Shown piece by piece: positions 12,240-22,332 of a DNA stretch of 64,000 nucleotides. The notes beneath the pieces are model-generated. The model did not search any database. It was given only the letters and a program-made list of their open reading frames with translations, and had not been told where the DNA came from. Made by a program: the position numbers and the translations under genes. Source of the stretch: Papaver somniferum (Eukaryota > Streptophyta > Magnoliopsida > Ranunculales > Papaveraceae). The stretch is from assembly GCF_003573695.1 (NCBI RefSeq), contig NC_039361.1, positions 89,732,149 to 89,796,148 of the forward strand, read 5' to 3'. Position 1 is the first letter of the stretch. Every line of letters begins with the position of its first letter.

Positions 12240-12558
12240 ACTTTTGCTCCATCGATTGACGGTCTTCAACTTGTTCCCGGGAAAACAATTCACGAATCCA
12301 GCACTGATGAAGAACTCGATGTAAGTATCTCTTTCGTGCAGGTGATTGTGACATCTCCTTGAATGAAATAATAATAATTGTTGTTGATGAATCCAGGAAG
12401 AAATTATCGTGGATAAACAAGGTATTGATGGTGCTCATTCATCCTTGGACCATGGTGAGACGGAGAATTCCCAAAAACCGAAACCGCATGAAAGTAATAA
12501 CGCTTCTAATGATGACTCCGACATTATTGGTTCTTCGAACGGCTTAGAGACCGCTCAA
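12240..12558 (+). CDS. Antisense acidic exon pair in E3 (possible extra ORF)
   Basis: Antisense to E3, two exons with near-consensus splice sites keep one frame. Exon A is 12240-12320 (27 codons; after TTTCTTTTCAG, before GTAAGT; TFAPSIDGLQLVPGKTIHES...). Exon B is 12397-12558 (54 codons; after GAATCCAG, before GTAAGT; EEIIVDKQGIDGAHSSLDHG... ending GLETAQ). Both lengths are multiples of three and the product is acidic, Ser/Asn-rich and probably disordered. The place and strand match the antisense PMD gene of E1, whose exon 2 is also acidic. No PMD domain is visible upstream, so this may be the remainder of such a gene. Start, end and flanking exons are not resolved. Confidence 0.4.
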
Positions 12559-14136
12559 GTAAGTACCCATATTATATTTTCTTCATAGAAGTATAGGATC
12601 TTTGATTCATGAATGAATGAATGAAGTCCCATATGAATGAATAAATATTTTTTTTATCGAAATACGTCACCAGAAAATGCAGAACTCAGTATTTTAGCAA
12701 AAACACCCTAAAATCTTCATATGATGTCAGATTTTCGTGATCTACCCATGTATCCTTATGCCCAAGAAATTTCCAAGCTTTAGCAGAGAAGAGTTTTAAT
12801 TTTTGAGCACGTTTAGGGGTCGTAATCGATGAAACGGTAAACTTCCAGGAAGTCTTCAGAAAAATTTCAGCTGGTGCGTAGTCCAAAGTTTTGGCCACAT
12901 CGTTTTGCTCGTTTCTCCAATTTCTGTGAATTTTGGATATGTTGTAGAGAACATACTTACGAAGATAATGGTATATGACCCATCCATAGATTCTTCACCA
13001 ATTGCTCCCATTTTGTCGTTTTATACATGGCAGAGTAAAATCATCTCAGACGAGCTTGTTGTAAAACACTCTTGTTGTGTATTTAGACCATTCGCTTGTG
13101 TCTTGAACGGTTGGTGAAGGATTAAAATGTCATTGATTAATTTTAGATCAGGACCCCTTGATTGATACATGAGCATGGTGCTTGCAATGCCATCTTGTTT
13201 CTGTCAGTCGTAGAAACATCACTTCTGAAACCCTGGTCACAGGACCATCACTGAGGTTGCTCTTAAGAGGGGGTGATGTAATGACCATGATTTCATGTCC
13301 CTGTGGTAGCATTTTATTATGATGAATGATCAGCACACGAGAGTCTGGTGTCACGAGTCTTGGACTGTGAAACTGATCGCCGTGACCAGTGGACCGTCAG
13401 TCCCCAGTATTTTGTTAAATCTCTCTTTTCGTTTTCCCTTCTTCTGGAAAGACCTAGATAGAGGACCTAGGTAGAAAAATTGATGTAAACACCTAGGTGA
13501 TCGATGTTTAAGGTACCTTGATGAAGTACTTAACGGAATAACCTGGTGGACACCGATCGACTGTGGAAGTTATGAATCCCGTCTAAGAATTGTTGCTTGC
13601 ATGTTGTATGCCATGGAAGATGTAGGAACCTCATACGACATTGGAATTCGATGTTTGACCCCAATTTTTGAAGCTAAGAGACTGAGTTATCACATGATAA
13701 AATAATCACTCAATTTGGAGTTGTAAAAGTCAGCCAACGAAGCGTGCACATTTGTAATTTGTAATCCCGTACAAGTTTTTTAGATTTCATAGACCTAATG
13801 GCGAAGGCCATATCTTTCATACCGTATTTCCGATTGATGTGACCTTTTGGTATGTTGTATCAGAGACATAGAAGAACATCTTTCGTTGAGAAAGAATTGT
13901 ACCATTCCTCAACCATTAGTACGTTTTTGTAAACCCATGGCATGGAGCATGTCGTATATCATTTGTAGAGGCGATGAAAACATCTTTTAGAAGACTTTGA
14001 TTTGAGCCCGTATGTCGTGCAAGCTTTGGGAAGACGTTCATGTTATCTTGTTTTCATGTCTACACATCTTGATATGAATCATTAGGGCTTGAAGAAGTAC
14101 GATCCATAGAGTAACGCTTCAGAGAATGGATAGTTG
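12559..14136. other. E3 spacer
   Basis: No supported gene. Short frames at 12686-12898 (minus), 12905-13117 and 13148-13354 (minus) have no domain I recognise. It is probably untranslated E3 sequence or further decayed antisense exons. Confidence 0.4.
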
Positions 14137-14301
14137 ATGAAGTCGGATGTTGCGCCTGAGAATGTTGTTGATGTTGAGATCACGATTGAATTCTCTCCAG
14201 AAATTCTTGTTGATGCTGAGACCATGAATGGAGCTCCTCTACATATTCTTTTTGATGCCGATACTATGATTGGAGTCGCCCAGAGACCGAAAAGGCTATA
14301 A
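14137..14301 (+). CDS. Small ORF with in-frame 14-codon tandem repeat (E3 antisense)
   Basis: ATG at 14137 to TAA at 14299-14301 encodes 54 residues. The core is three tandem units of about 42 bp: VDVEITIEFSPEIL, VDAETMNGAPLHIL and FDADTMIGVAQR. The unit is kept in frame although the DNA diverges. No function is known. It could be an exon of an antisense ORF or chance. Confidence 0.25.
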   Translation: MKSDVAPENVVDVEITIEFSPEILVDAETMNGAPLHILFDADTMIGVAQRPKRL

Positions 14302-14900
14302 CCATGATTTTATGTGATCAGTGAAGAGAAGAAGTTCCTCAGTCGTGCAGGGGCTTGTGATGTAGAAAAGTCCCGTTGATGAAGTTTCACAGAATCACCT
14401 CAGGTTGCCCAGTGTATGGTGAAGGAGTTAGTGTCATTCATGTATGAATGATGTTGCATCTTTAGAAGTCTTATCATGGGATAGTGAAGACTTATCGATT
14501 GTAGTTCAGTTACGCTTCGATCGTGCTGGTGTTGAATCAGTGCGTCATCATCGAGATATTTGTGTTGTAGCTAGATGCGCCTTTATCGAAGGTGTACTCT
14601 TCGATTGGGAGTACAATTTGAAGGCTTCTTAGATGCTTGAGCGTTGAAGCTTCATATCCCTTAAGCATCGAATGTCTTAGGTTTGATCGTTTCGGCCCTG
14701 AGTATCTTCTAATGATTCAGCATTCCTTTTGTTGCGGCAGTGTGATTCAACACTTATGCAGACATCAGAGCTTTCTGATTTTGTGGGACACATGGACACT
14801 CCTGCAAGTCTATGGAGAAACGCCCAAAGTGTTCTTTGCCATGCTTGGACATCATCTCAGTAATGAATGTCTCAATGCTCGATTAGGAGAAATTTCAGAT
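14302..14900. other. E3 spacer, decayed
   Basis: Plus frames at 14444-14632 and 14637-14915 show no domain. In the minus direction this is where RT should follow the protease. I see no RT motif such as a YxDD box, and no integrase HHCC or DDE signature. Confidence 0.4.
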
Positions 14901-15435
14901 TCAACCACTTGGTAAAATACTAATTCGGTGAAGCTGACATTCATAACGTCTTGCAGAGTTGCTAGCAGAATTGAGTCCCCATGCTAGGATAGCATGTGAG
15001 GAAATCAATGACACATACATGAAAGGAATGATACTTTCCTGAGTGCGGAACCTCGTCAAAGTTTGAAATTCTTCCAAGTGCCATGATGATGGAATGTTCG
15101 TCAAATCTTCTGGATCAGAACTTTCTTCGTTGGAGATATGTGCAACCAAAGACGCTTTGTCAGTAGTCATCTTCTTGGCTTGAATCCAAGTCCGTCCGAC
15201 AATCATGTCGTATCCGGGATCTTCCCTGATTATGTGAAACTTGGTTTCCGTACAGGTTGAACCAACTTTCATTTTTTGAGTGATGAAACTGTATGCATCT
15301 GTGGGCGTTCCTTCATGGTCTCTGATTGAGATGGAGCATTAACAGCTTCTTGTCAAGTAAGGTCTTTGGATTTGAGGGTTTTCAGTGGAATGTTGTTGAT
15401 GGCGGTGTCTGCATCGATTAACATTCTTCCGAATT
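14901..15435 (-). pseudogene. E3 retropepsin-like protease, broken
   Basis: Minus strand from 15435: EFGRMLIDADTAINNIPLKT occupies the position of the Tat protease active site, where a D-G-G/D-T-G type motif followed by a hydrophobic PL stretch is expected. Here it reads D-A-D, so the catalytic motif looks altered. A stop or frame change follows. The second frame (15272-14901) carries GYDMIVGRTWIQ, matching the conserved G-R-x-W flap end of these proteases. The protein is not translatable as one frame. It would have processed Gag-Pol. Confidence 0.55.
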
Positions 15436-15711
15436 CATTTCCTATCCTCTGAGATGGACTGTGGTAAGCAGTCCCCAGTCGTGAATCTCCTTGTCCGTGG
15501 ATGAAGATTCAAGGAGTATTTCCGGTATGGACAGACGTCTGACACAACATAATTCGATGTTGTGAACATGTCTTTCCTTTGTGCTTTAGGCAGATAGAGC
15601 AATTTCACATATATGCTCGATCAACGATTGGACTGCTTCTTTGACTGGTTGTTCAGAGAGTGTAAAGGTTCTGATTGGGAGAGTATTATTGTGTACTCCT
15701 TCAGTCCCCAG

Positions 15712-17106
15712 CTAAATATATTGTGGATCAACCTTCTCTTTGAAGATATGATTCAAAATATTGCAGTTACTTGTTGGATGATTGATGAACCTATGAAGGC
15801 GACAGTGCCTGTGATTCTTCATTTCTTCTTCAGTTGGCTCTCTCCTGACGAACGACAATTTGATTGCACCATCTTGAACCCAGACTTCCAGTAACTCGAT
15901 CACTCCTTCATGGGAAGAGAGAAGTTTGAGTCTGTCTGATCATTTCTCCTTTTGTTGATGTTGGGTCGAGGTTTATGCATTTCAGGATTGGTTATCTTTT
16001 CTTCGCGCTTTCAGAGGAGCCTGGGATGTTGGAGAAGTGCTCTGTGTCTCCGCTTTCCTTTCATTCCTTTTAGCAACAATTTTTTTAAAAGCTGGAGATT
16101 GTACTGATTGTTGACTAGGCGTCGGCTGCTTCGAGGTTCCTCGACCTTGCAGACCTTGCTCTTTACAGTAAAGCAGGTGCAGTAGTCGCTGATCGTTTGG
16201 CTGCTTCATGAAGCTCTGAGAAAGTATGAAACCAGAGATTTTACAGCATGGCTCTGTAGACCGGGATCATTCCATTGATGCACAAGTCCCCCAGTTGTTG
16301 TTCAGTGACATTCGGGTGGCAATCCAAATCTTGGACTCTGAGCCTTTTTACATAGTCGTTCGGATGTTCATTGCTCTTCTGAGACATTCTTCCTAAGTCG
16401 GAGAGAGTAATCTGCTCTGAGACGAAGAAGTATTTTCGATAGAAAGGATTAACCATTTCTCCCCAGCCAGTGATGCTCTCAGGTGCAAAGTTGTTGTACC
16501 ATGTGTATGTTCAACCTGTCAGAGATTTCGAGAATTTCTTCAGATGGACTACATGGTTGTGTTCAAATTCGCCTAGTGCTTCCAGGAATCGAGAGACATA
16601 TTCTCGAGCGTTCCCCGTTCCGTTGTACATAGTGAACGTTGGAGAGGTGTAACCCTTCGGGAGAGGAATTCTTTGTGCAACAGGATATGGAGGTTGATGA
16701 CGATGAACAAATGGTGTTTTGTCTTTTCCTCGATCCTCCATAAAGCATTCCAGGTACTCACGGTGATGAAGCCTGCAGGTTCCTTCATTGGTGGGTTGTC
16801 TGCAGCCTTGTGGACTTCATCATCATATTCTACACGGATTGGAGTGACTTCAGGATCAGCGGTCGGAGATGTTTCTTTGGCTTTTCTCTTATCCTTCATA
16901 AGATCACCTATAGTAGGTGGATTTTCTATAATTTCTTCGGGAGAGCGGGTGAACATGGGATGGTCTCTAATGTTGGTTTGAGGAGGAGTAGTATCAACAA
17001 CACCGGTGTTGGAAGTGGGAGTGGTTTTTGGAGTACCACCATTGTTTCTAGTGCTAGCGTTGTTTGTGTTAGGATTTGTAACTGAACCTGACCTAAGATC
17101 AACCAT
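15712..17106 (-). pseudogene. E3 gag polyprotein, frameshifted
   Basis: It starts at ATG 17106, 36 bp from the primer site: MVDLRSGSVTNPNTNN, a Thr/Asn/Pro-rich leader. A frame change near 16740 leads to the capsid (retrotransposon gag) domain: YTSPTFTMYNGTGNAREYV, FLEALGEFEHNHVVHLKKF, then NPFYRKYFFVSEQITLSDL and NPNV-like segments to NGMIPVYRAML (16741-16241). A linker (16209-15982) is basic and Gln/Ser-rich. The knuckle at 15903-15712, CRLHRFINHPTSNC, has C-x2-H-x5-H-x4-C spacing. Stops at 16511 and 16241 and at least one frameshift make it non-functional. It is homologous to the reduced gag of E1. Confidence 0.75.
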
Positions 17107-17141
17107 TTTGTGAAAGTTGAGATTGCAACCGAGAGATTAAT

Positions 17142-17159
17142 CCCCTACTATGGTCGCCA
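17142..17159 (-). other. E3 primer binding site
   Basis: On the minus strand TGGCGACCATAGTAGGGG starts three bases after the 5' LTR. It is the same type as in E1. The TGG end pairs with tRNA CCA; the Arg-like identity is inferred. Confidence 0.65.
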
Positions 17160-17162
17160 ATC

Positions 17163-20100
17163 TGTGGATGGGGAAAAACGGTTCGCTGGTTTTTTAGGGA
17201 ATTGAAGAGTCGGGCATGTTGTCGAGACTCCTCAACCGAGCAAACTGCTCAACCTCACACAGATGCACTGCAAAGAGAGTGCTTATATTTGAGAGATCAA
17301 TCTATAAGACTCCGACCTAAACCAAGTCAATGGCCGTTCGAGAGTCAATCGGTCTCAAAGAGGGAGATGGGTTGATCTGTAGGAGGGAAGCTGAGAATTG
17401 TGTGGGATCAATGATGATCAAGGATTGTGGATGTGTTGAAGGTTTCTGCAATTTTTGTGAACTGATAAGTTCGAATAAGTTCTGTAGATTGATGAATTCT
17501 TGAGAGTAATTGCTCGAAAAATTCTGTGTAGACGAATGTTGATTGTCCTTCGATCATGGATTCATATACTTATTTATGTTGTCATAATAGCAAAACACCT
17601 TGATCCCTGTAAGTGTGACGGTTTCTTGAGTGAAAGAGTGGGAAAGTGGAAGATCGTGGTGAAACCAGTTCTAGGTCGTGCAGAGACTTGGTTAACCGTT
17701 CACCCATTACTTTGCGAACTTCTTCAACCGTTTGCACGACTTACTCACATTTCTCGTCGTGGATGTATCCACGTGTCGTAGGCCGCAAGACAAAAACCCT
17801 AACTGATATCCCCCCATGTGGCATGATTGGAGTCTCACGAATCATGGAGTCTGCATGACATACGTGTATTTTATTAGTCAGTTGTTGACTGTTTAGATAG
17901 TGAATCTAAATTTTTGTTGAATCGAGCAAGAGTGGTCGAATGCTCAATGGAACATGTTAGACATTGCTCGAATATTGTAAATTTGAGCAACTGAGCAAGT
18001 ATTGCTCGACGAATTACTGAATATTGATAATTGAATCAATATTCGAGCAATTGATCAAGTATTGCTTAATTCGACGAATTACTGATAAATTATTGTATAT
18101 TGATAGTGGATCAATATTTGAGCAACTGAGCAAGTATTGCTCAATTCAACGAATTATTTATTTATTGGTGACGTGATCCAATAAAATATTAATTGAAATA
18201 TTGGTAGATTAGCGAGTATTATATAATTAATCCGCGTGTTGTTTGCTGGATGAACAAAAATTTATTTAGTGTTTGAACTTTCTCAGAATGATAATTTGTT
18301 GAGCGTTTGTTCGAAACCCTAATTTTTGATCAATTGCTCATTAATTGATGAATTACTGAAAATAGGTCATGAGCGAAGGAGGGACCGACCACATGGGACT
18401 ATGGACGTCCATGTGATGCCCAATTGCTCGAGTGAGCGTGCATTAGGGTCCTGAGTTGACCGGTTGGTGAAGGAATGATGATTAAATGCTGGTTTCATCA
18501 TTTATTGAAATAGTGCTCGATTGAGCATTAGGTGATAAAACCTAATTATGGAAAAGTGAGGGACCGACCAAGATGGCATGAGACCGGCCCTCGGTGGTCT
18601 TGGGACAACTGGTGGGAATTCGAGCAAACTCCAAGTTGGTTGGAAAGAATTTGGACCCAAAATGAGCAATTGCGCAAATTAGGTCAAAATTGTGAAAACG
18701 TGTGGGACCGGCTCGTTGCAAGCCTTATAGCTGCCCTTGGTCGGTCAAGGGAGCATGCTTGTGTCACCATAATGCACATGTCTCAGTCCTGAGAGTTTCG
18801 GCATTTTTTGATGTGCGTTTGAGCAATATCTTGGATTTTCAGAAGAGTTCAATCTTTGAATGGAATTCTCGATTTTGCTCGAATGAGCAAGTATGCCCGT
18901 TTGATCAATGTTTCGTGAATATTAAATAATAATATTTTAATATATTTTTCGTGAGTAGCCTAGTCGGACATGTGACCATGTTGACTTTTGGATTTTTTAT
19001 GGTTTGAGCAATATCTGAGAAAATATGGAGAAACCATGATTTTTGCTGAAACAGAGAAGTTTCATAAGATGAGAGAAATAATAATTTATGAAAGATTTGG
19101 TATTGCAAGGTGCGGGACCGTCCACGGCTAGGGTATGGCCGTCCGGCTAAGTTGCCCGATCCCGCAATACCTTTCCCTGTTTTATATTATTATTTTTCAT
19201 GAAACCACGAAAATATGGAGAAACCATGAGTTTGCTCAAACAAGGAAAGTTGTTAGAATGGAGGAGTCTTCATGAGTTCATGACAATAGCAAAAATAAGG
19301 AAAAATAATGGGAGAGGCATGGGACCGACCATGGCTAGGGCATGGCCGGTGGGCCCGGCCCATGGGCGCCTCTTCATTGTTTTAATGTTATTATTTTCTC
19401 TCTCCTATTTTGTGTAGGATTCCTCATTCGTCCACATTTTGGATGCTCGTTCGCGCATTTGGGTGCTCATTCGTGCATCATGGTTGAGTACACTTGCACC
19501 ATTTTATGGGACTCACTCAGGAATACTCCAGATGCCCGCTTGTTGAGTATTTATTACCAATTTATGAAATTCAGTAGAGAATGATTCATGAAATTGAGCA
19601 ATAAAAGTGAATAGTTTATTATTATCAATCCATAGGATCAGCCGTGGATTCGACCATGAATTCGGAATAACAATAAAATAACTATTACCATTCCAAGGGA
19701 TCATGGATTCGACCACAGAATCGGAGTAATGAAAGTAGTTATTACCATCCTATGAGATCAGCCGTGGATTCGATCATGAAATCGGAGTAATGAGATTATC
19801 TGTTACCATTCCATGAAATCAGCCGTGGATTCGATCATGAAATCAGAGTAATGAGATAAAATAGATTATCTTCTAGGAATTCAGCGGTGAATGTCACGGT
19901 AGAATTAATCTATTGCAGAAAGGATATTATCCAGTTAAAGCGTCATACCCGTTCTGAGGTACATATTCAGGAAACAGCAAGTGTTGCCGAAGTCCTGAAG
20001 GCGTTATTTATCCCAATCTTACGGAGAACCGCCTGGATCTATACACGGTATCCCTACATAGACAGGGAACAATGAGTGTCACCGACGTCCTGAAAGCGTT

Positions 20101-20424
20101 ATTGCTCTCAATCTTACAGAGAACCGCCCAATCGTTTCTTCTATGTAGAGGTGGGTCTCTCTCATGTAGTCAGGGAACAGCGAGTCACCGACGTCCTGAA
20201 GGCGTTGTTGCTCTCAATCTTACGGAGAACATCCCAATTACATTATTCTACATAGAGGTCATGATGAAATGCGAGGTATCGAACCCTCAGCTATTGGAGG
20301 CCTTTCGAAAAGAAATTCACCATGGATCGTAAAACATGAATCATCAATGCCTGAAAGCCGTTTCAGAAACATGCAGTATCATAATTTTACAATTTTGTCC
20401 TTTGTTGAAAATCCACCATCTACA
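17163..20424 (-). repeat. E3 5' LTR (right copy)
   Basis: A 3262-bp LTR matching 7345-10626. It carries the same three tandem arrays, the first with one unit fewer. Contained ORFs (17500-17781, 18532-18792 and others) are shared LTR frames, not genes. Confidence 0.92.
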
Positions 20425-20429
20425 ATTAC

Positions 20430-21442
20430 GAAAGGAAACTGTTCACCCCGAAAATAAATGGCTAAACGATGAGCTGAATAGATATTGCGACAACAAAGCT
20501 CAAGCCAACAAAAGAGGTCGGGCCTGTGGTGATCTTCCTTGTACGCCCGTGCTGCTCACCACTCGAGCCACTTGCTTGGCTGTTTCATTTCACGGGAAAA
20601 GTGAATGGTGGAATAAAGAAAGTGGGATACGTGGCAGCTCTTCCACCACATTCCTTTTGTGGTATTCACTTCAACATTTTCATTTCCTTCTTATCACACG
20701 AAAATGGATCTGAGCATCATCTTCCTTAGAGCAACTGCTGTAAACAGAGATGGAGTCCTCATGGATCGATACAAATTGATGAGGTATTGCGTATTTTGAC
20801 ACTAAAAAGGTCAGATTCAAATCATAAGGGTTGTATTTTCTCGTTTCTACAAATGGGATTATGGAGTTCTCTACAACAACAAATTTGGGGGTTTTGTATA
20901 TGGAGTGAAACTGGGGTTTGATTGATTGAAGGGTATGGACTGGATTCAGTCAAGGAATTAGATAAGCATCAGCTTTTGATCTGCACTGTTCTTAGCATGT
21001 CGATTTGGCAGCAACAAAACATGAAATTAGAGATTTTTTTGGTACTACTTTAGGGTCAGTTCGTTGGTCGTGGTCGATCGGTTGCAGCTGATGGTTGAGG
21101 GGATAGCAGTGATGGATTTATATTTCGAGCTAGAAACTACAATGGGTTGCTGGAGTTGGATTTCTGACAATGAACGAAGGTGTTTGGACCTGACTGAGAT
21201 GTAAATGGGCAGCGTTTCAGGGGATAATGGAGATGAAATCCTTTGAGGCCGGATGAGAATGGAGGAATTAGATGACTGCAATTGATTAAATTGATGGGGT
21301 TAACTTTAATTAAAGCAGAAACATGGAGTTCCGGAATTTCGGTGTTGATTTTACATCTGCAACAATGAATATGGAGGTATGCTTGTTGTCCGAGATTGAA
21401 GAGTCGATTGGTTTGGCAAATCTAGGTACTGATGTTGGTTGA
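20430..21442 (+). repeat. E2 5' LTR, piece 2
   Basis: It continues the E2 LTR after E3; 20430-21027 matches 48783-49369. From 21028 there is no counterpart because the 3' LTR is truncated. It ends in GTTGA (21438-21442), the target of E4. Frames at 20336-20713 and 20526-20729 recur in the 3' LTR and are LTR sequence. Confidence 0.85.
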
Positions 21443-22332
21443 TGATTGTTGTCGTAGGCGTCAAAAATAATTACACTTTCTTACTACTCAAAATATATAA
21501 TGAAGCAAGGGAATGAAAGGATCGTTCCCACGGAGAGGACTAGGTTGTCAATATGTTTCAGTTTCTTATGTAAAGCAAGGGGGATTTTTCTGATTTTTAA
21601 TAAACTAAGTTGTACTAAAAACAAATAAAGCAAAGCAAACACGCAAATCAAGATGTACAGATATTGGTTAAGGATTTCGTTTTCATTCACAAACATGTTC
21701 TTGTCTTAATAACTAGATTTGATATTTAATCTCTCATTATCAAAAGCCCTAGAATATCTTGTCGAAAGGATATCCCGCTAATTTCCTGATTTCATCAACA
21801 AACACATTGAAAGATGCGAATATGAATTCTACCAAAAGAATAACCTAACGCCTTGCGCTAATCAGATTCAATTCCCATGGAGCATTAAGATTCATGAAAT
21901 AAGGCTAATCAATGCAATCGAAATACATTGCGTAAACAATTTAACAAAGGTCATGGTTCACATATGATTACAAGGATGTATCACTACAATCTATAACCAT
22001 ATTTATGCTACTTGTGTTCAAGGATTATCGCTCGATGATTAACCCTAAACTAGCAATAGATGTTATTACAAGTTCTACCAATTTGGAACTTGACAAAACA
22101 AATAATCAAATCATGTTATAATACGTCAATCATATAACTATATTTCCAGATAATCATGAACGCTAAATATGAGATAAAACTAATATGAAATAAGGCTAAT
22201 CAATGCAATCGAAATACATTTTTTGCTATCAATTTAACAAAGGTCATGGTTCACATATGATTACAAGGATGTATCACTACAAGCTATAACCATATTTATG
22301 CTATTTGTGGTCAAGGATTATCGCTTGATGAT
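21443..22332 (-). repeat. E4 3' LTR, piece 1, with about 290-bp duplication
   Basis: Matches 40459 onward. A block starting GAAATAAGGCTAATCAATGC occurs at 21896 and again at 22187, while the other LTR has it once (near 40917). E5 landed in the second copy. The piece ends with the E5 target ATGAT (22328-22332). Confidence 0.85.

Larger units (their letters stand above)
7345..20424 (-). mobile_element. E3: Tat-like Ty3/Gypsy element, minus orientation
   Basis: LTRs of 3282 and 3262 bp run from TGTGGAT to CATCTACA in window orientation. The target bases are ACTAC (7340-7344) and ATTAC (20425-20429), one mutation apart. Removing E3 rejoins the E2 LTR, as the intact copy near 48765-48790 shows. 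The primer site at 17142-17159 sets the direction as minus. Gag and a damaged protease occupy 17106-14901. RT, RNase H and integrase are absent, and 10627-14900 is spacer plus antisense exons. Confidence 0.92.

Noticed and set aside
20336..20729. Plus ORFs repeated at 48820-49071
   Set aside because: They are part of the E2 LTR, and one crosses the E3 junction, so it cannot be an original gene.
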